A stretch of 64,000 bases of DNA from Hyphomicrobiales bacterium (lineage in GTDB: Bacteria > Pseudomonadota > Alphaproteobacteria > Rhizobiales > Rhizobiaceae), in the NCBI GenBank assembly GCA_900472575.1, contig UCIV01000018.1, positions 62,001-126,000 on the forward strand, written 5' to 3'. The position numbers and the translations under genes were made by a program. Position 1 is the first letter of the stretch. Every line of letters begins with the position of its first letter. The notes under the pieces are model-generated. The model did no database searches and was not told the DNA's origin. It was given only the letters and a program-made list of their open reading frames with translations. Below, piece by piece: positions 60,919 through 64,000 of the stretch.

Positions 60919-61863
60919 TTAGGATGCCAGGGCTTCCTGCTGCATCTCGATCGAAACCAGTTTGTCACGACCGCCGCGCTTCGCATCGTAGAGCGCCTTG
61001 TCCGCCGATGCGATCATGTCGGAAAAGTCTGCAAACCCGGGTTCGGCAAACGCCATTCCAGCACTGACGGTGAAATTCGCCGCGAGGTGGCCGTCCCAAT
61101 TGAAGTCCACGCTGGTAAAATTGGCCCTGATGCGCTCGACAATCGCGATTGCTTCATTGGCTTTCAGGTTAGGCAGGAACAGCACGAATTCCTCTCCGCC
61201 CCAGCGTCCCGCAACATCCGTGGCGCGGATGGAAGTGCGAAGAACCTCCGAAAAACGGACAATGACGTCGTCTCCGGCGTCGTGACCGAAGCGATCATTG
61301 ACGCTCTTGAAGCCATCGAGGTCGAAGATCGCCATCGAGGAAAGCTTGGTGACATTGGCGCTCACGCTCTGCAACACACTTGCGCGAAACGCCCGGCGAT
61401 TGAGAAGGCCGCTCAGACTGTCTGTTTCGGCCAGCCGCTTGAGATCGTTCTGGTAACGGACGTGATCGGAAATATCCCGGATGACGGCCACCATCATCGG
61501 CGCACCGGCAGCAGACGTTCTCAGGATGGTGATGCCGAGGTTGATTTCCGTGCCATCCTTACGGCAGCCGACAATGGTCGCACTTCGCTGCCCCATATAG
61601 CGAGCCTCGGTATTTCCCGACTGAAACCCGGCCACAAGTCTTTGGTGGAAGCCATGAACCCGTTCGGGCAGCAGGACTTCCAGAGGCTTGTCCAGTAGTT
61701 CTCCGCTTTGCCAACCGAAGATGCTTTCGGTGGCAGGATTACAGAGGCGAATGATGCCATGGTCATCGATGCCGATAATGCCATCGGCGATCTCAAAGAC
61801 GATTTTCCTGTAGATATCCTGGGAGGCTGGAATCAGCGAGGCAATCGATGCTCTCTTGGTCAT
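60919..61863 (-). CDS. PAS-domain diguanylate cyclase
   Basis: 314 residues, soluble. An N-terminal PAS domain (KIVFEIADGIIGIDDHGIIRLCNPATESIFGW and GRKDGTEINLGIT-like region CRKDGTEINLGITIL) is followed by a PAC tail (MMVAVIRDISDHVRYQNDL) and a GGDEF domain with DSLSGLLNRRAF, FDLDGFKSVNDRFGHDAGD and the active site RWGGEEF. The I-site RATD is intact five residues ahead. It should make c-di-GMP in response to a cytoplasmic signal. ATG 61863 is chosen by family start. Confidence 0.9.
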   Translation of the reverse strand: MTKRASIASLIPASQDIYRKIVFEIADGIIGIDDHGIIRLCNPATESIFGWQSGELLDKPLEVLLPERVHGFHQRLVAGFQSGNTEARYMGQRSATIVGCRKDGTEINLGITILRTSAAGAPMMVAVIRDISDHVRYQNDLKRLAETDSLSGLLNRRAFRASVLQSVSANVTKLSSMAIFDLDGFKSVNDRFGHDAGDDVIVRFSEVLRTSIRATDVAGRWGGEEFVLFLPNLKANEAIAIVERIRANFTSVDFNWDGHLAANFTVSAGMAFAEPGFADFSDMIASADKALYDAKRGGRDKLVSIEMQQEALAS

Positions 61864-62049
61864 AGTATCCCGTCGTATACTTGTAGGACGCGCAGCATTT
61901 ATCAAAAATCAAGTTTGCGCCGGCAAACATCTAAGGCGAAATTACTGATATATTTTTAATAGAATTTCCCGCGTTATGACCGGCAATACAGATGTTTCCC
62001 GCAATAATTGCGAAGAAAAATGCACGATGCAGTCAGTCGCGATGATGCT

Positions 62050-62916
62050 ATGTTCTCCTTCATGAGCGAACATTCCCTCTCCAGCTTTCTCGCGCGCAAC
62101 GGATCGGTTCTCGTCGACGTAATTGAGACGAGAGGCTCGACGCCGCGAGAAGCTGGCACCTATATGCTTGTGGCGGACTTCGAGATCTGGGGCACAATCG
62201 GCGGCGGCCAGTTTGAATACATGGCGATCGACAATGCCCGCGCGATCCTGAGGGGCGGCGGCGAAACAATCATGGACATTCCGCTCGGCCCGGAGATCGG
62301 TCAATGTTGCGGCGGCCGCACGAAACTCCGCTTCTCTCTCGTGACGCCAGCGATTGCCAAGGCGCTGGAGCATCGGCTGTTGCGTGAGCGGGACGAGCGC
62401 ACGGCGGTCTATCTGTTTGGTGCAGGCCATGTCGGCCTTGCGCTCGCAACCGCGCTTATGCCCCTGCCCTTTGCCGTAACAGTCGTCGAGACGCGCAGAC
62501 AGGCGCTGGAAGGCCTGTCCTCGGGAGTGACAGCGCGCCTCACGGCCATGCCGGAAGCGTTCGTGGATGACATTCCGGCCGGTGGCGCGGCGGTTATTCT
62601 CACCCACGATCACGCGCTGGATTTCCTGATCGCCGAACGCGCCCTGGCGAGGCAGGACCTGAATTATGTCGGGATGATCGGTTCTGCCACCAAACGGGCG
62701 ACCTTCTCCCACTGGCTGCAACGCCAGCAAGGCGAGGAGACAAGAAAACAGGAGACCGCCGCGATGATGTCCCGGCTTGTCCTGCCGATCGGCGGTTCCG
62801 CCATCAGAGACAAGCGTCCGCAAGTGATCGCTGCCCTCGTTGCCGCAGAATTGCTGCAACACCTGCCGCTGTCGGCATCGGCAACACTTTCAGAGCGGCA
62901 GATCGCGGCCGATTGA
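62050..62916 (+). CDS. xdhC: Xanthine dehydrogenase accessory protein XdhC
   Basis: About 288 residues. XdhC binds sulfurated molybdenum cofactor and inserts it into XdhB. N-terminal XdhC/CoxI motif: FLARNGSVLVDVIETRGSTPREAGTYMLV and GTIGGGQFEYMAIDNAR, with the key Cys in GQCCGGRTKL; the C-terminal NAD-like domain has VYLFGAGHVGLALATAL and VILTHDHALDFLIAERAL, ending VGMIGSATKRATF. Several in-frame starts exist (62020, 62050, 62062); I take ATG 62050. It is split from xdhAB by three genes, one on the opposite strand. Confidence 0.92.
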   Translation: MFSFMSEHSLSSFLARNGSVLVDVIETRGSTPREAGTYMLVADFEIWGTIGGGQFEYMAIDNARAILRGGGETIMDIPLGPEIGQCCGGRTKLRFSLVTPAIAKALEHRLLRERDERTAVYLFGAGHVGLALATALMPLPFAVTVVETRRQALEGLSSGVTARLTAMPEAFVDDIPAGGAAVILTHDHALDFLIAERALARQDLNYVGMIGSATKRATFSHWLQRQQGEETRKQETAAMMSRLVLPIGGSAIRDKRPQVIAALVAAELLQHLPLSASATLSERQIAAD

Positions 62917-63144
62917 ACGCCGCCTGTCTTGCCAGAAAGCCTCGCCGCGTTCCGGCAATGGCGGTTGGAAACCGATATCGCCATGCAGCTCTTCCGGCAG
63001 CGTCGGCGCAACTCTGCTGTTGGCCCTCAACAGGCGACGGATGAAGCCGGCAAGATGCATGCGAAGACGTTGCGGGAAAGCGGGGCGGGAGAACGATGGC
63101 GGAGCCTCTGTAACAGGCAAAGAATTCGCGTTTGCGGACGGCAT
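62890..63144 (-). CDS. Small DUF1127-like protein
   Basis: 84 residues. ATG 63144 has GGAG seven bases upstream (TGTGGAGCAGAAC). The middle LAGFIRRLLRANSRVAPTLPEELHGDIGF follows the DUF1127 layout, a basic helix then LPxxLxxDIGF, close to the family LxDHxLRDIGL ending. DUF1127 proteins in Agrobacterium and others bind RNA and act in phosphate and carbon control. Its 3' end overlaps the end of xdhC by 27 bases on the other strand. It is divergent from the LysR gene, a layout common in rhizobia. Not certain. Confidence 0.5.
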   Translation of the reverse strand: MPSANANSLPVTEAPPSFSRPAFPQRLRMHLAGFIRRLLRANSRVAPTLPEELHGDIGFQPPLPERGEAFWQDRRRSIGRDLPL

Positions 63145-63187
63145 GTTCTGCTCCACATCGGTTGTTGAAACTGTCTTGATGGATCCA

Positions 63188-63204
63188 GCAATGCCGCCGA
63201 TTGC
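63188..63204. promoter_or_regulatory. Dyad in the LysR / small-gene divergent promoter
   Basis: GCAAT (63188-63192) and ATTGC (63200-63204) with a seven-base spacer, midway between the two divergent starts. LysR-type regulators often bind a dyad at this place. By eye only. Confidence 0.35.
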
Positions 63205-63269
63205 GGGAGTTTTCCAATTCGAATACAGTCGGCCGCGATAAAGACAGCTTATCGCTGAAGGCACACGAG

Positions 63270-64000
63270 ATGAAACTGTCGCGCCAGCTTCCGTTGAATG
63301 CCCTGCGGGTCTTCGAGGCGGTCGCACGGCTGCAGAATTTCACCCGGGCAGCAGAAGAACTCGGCATGACGCAGACAGCCGTCAGCTACCAGATCAAGCT
63401 TCTCGAGGAACATCTCGGCGACACAGTCTTCATCCGCAAACCGCGGGCTCTGCAACTGACCGAGACCGGCACACATCTACTGCCGAAAGTGGCCGAAGCT
63501 TTCGACCTGCTGGCAGAGGCGATGCAGGCGGCCCGGCACACCATCGATGCCACGCTTGACATCCACTCTCCGCCAACATTTGCGTCTCACTGGCTATCAC
63601 CTCGCCTCGCCGGTTTTCGCGCACGCCACCCCAATATCGGCGTGCGCCTACTGCGCATGATGGACGCTTCGGAAAAGCAGGGCACGGTACCGGACATCAC
63701 CATCAGAATTTCGGCCAAGCCGCCCGAAAACCTCGTCTGCCATCCGATCATGCGCCTTCGCTATTCTCCCATGCTATCTCCAGAACTTGCTGCCAGCATC
63801 GGGGGAATCCATGAACCGGCGGACCTCCTGAAATTACCCTGGATCTCCGAAATCGACGGCGCCTGGCTGGACTGGTTCGAAAGTGCCAAGATCAGCCCAG
63901 CCTCGATCCGTCCGACAAGCCTTGATGCGCTCGGCGCACAGGATATCGAAGCCAGGGCGGCGATATCCGGCCATGGCGTGGCGATGCTCAGTCCCTTTTT
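63270..64000 (+). CDS. LysR family transcriptional regulator, GcvA-like, 3' end cut by window edge
   Basis: The frame is open from ATG 63270 to the end of the window, 243 codons, so the C terminus is missing. The N-terminal helix-turn-helix reads LPLNALRVFEAVARLQNFTRAAEELGMTQTAVSYQIKLLEEHLG, of the GcvA subgroup. The effector domain begins near residue 90 (ATLDIHSPPTFASHWLSPRLAGFRARHPNIGVRLLRM). The divergent small gene is its likely target. Start is supported by the family alignment, while the ribosome-binding site (GAAGG) is eight to nine bases upstream. Confidence 0.9.
   Translation, partial: MKLSRQLPLNALRVFEAVARLQNFTRAAEELGMTQTAVSYQIKLLEEHLGDTVFIRKPRALQLTETGTHLLPKVAEAFDLLAEAMQAARHTIDATLDIHSPPTFASHWLSPRLAGFRARHPNIGVRLLRMMDASEKQGTVPDITIRISAKPPENLVCHPIMRLRYSPMLSPELAASIGGIHEPADLLKLPWISEIDGAWLDWFESAKISPASIRPTSLDALGAQDIEARAAISGHGVAMLSPF

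Noticed and set aside
1..64000. CRISPR arrays, tRNA/rRNA genes, insertion sequences or prophage
   Set aside because: No regularly spaced direct repeats, transposase or phage genes, and no cloverleaf-like CCA-ended segments seen in the gaps.

Overview
The window looks like chromosomal (or chromid) DNA of a member of the Rhizobiaceae (Rhizobium, Agrobacterium, Neorhizobium or a near relative). Support comes from a BacA/SbmA peptide importer, a NolR-like ArsR regulator, a ChoXWV choline transporter, bdhA directly followed by xanthine dehydrogenase genes, the carboxyspermidine route of polyamine synthesis, and high-GC coding with palindromic intergenic repeats of rhizobial type. It is ordinary, densely coding DNA. 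I see no prophage, insertion sequence, CRISPR array, rRNA or tRNA.

Layout. 1-9.5 kb: Nudix fragment, small P-loop kinase, proline-racemase-family enzyme, AraC regulator divergent from an SDR, YCII/DGPF protein, lipoprotein L,D-transpeptidase, choXWV, HugZ-like protein and NolR-like regulator. 9.5-16.7 kb: Liv-type binding protein with a structured leader, Lrp regulator divergent from a PLP lyase, adenine deaminase, a composite palindromic repeat, an alpha/beta hydrolase divergent from an ArsR-AHSA1 pair. 16.7-24.3 kb: the two carboxy(nor)spermidine genes, a GH13 glucosidase divergent from a KDG-type kinase, and a membrane-anchored phosphatase divergent from a glycosyltransferase that has a good Pho box. 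24.3-36.1 kb: der and a YfgM-like protein, an outer membrane protein, a polysaccharide deacetylase, bacA, an MFS carrier, map, an LLM oxidoreductase and a CPA1 antiporter.

36-48.6 kb: AHSA1 protein, a FecCD-type ABC importer, a malate:quinone oxidoreductase with a twin-arginine leader, a PAP2 phosphatase divergent from a two-component system, an ECF42-type sigma factor with its DGPF partner, a ParDE module, a glutathione transferase and a GFA-family protein. 48.7-55 kb: an envelope region with three overlapping TadG/TadE-like genes, two secreted proteins, a SPOR-domain DD-carboxypeptidase and a GGDEF protein. 55-64 kb: bdhA-xdhA-xdhB, GNAT, a small protein, a PAS-GGDEF cyclase, xdhC, a DUF1127-like small gene and a LysR regulator cut by the window edge.

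The least explained signals lie between genes: paired operators over the start codon of an ArsR gene, a polyamine-operon leader with mutually exclusive helices, a 13-bp inverted repeat next to a GNAT ribosome-binding site, and a repeat family whose hairpins keep pairing through compensatory changes. I found no convincing wholly new multi-gene system.
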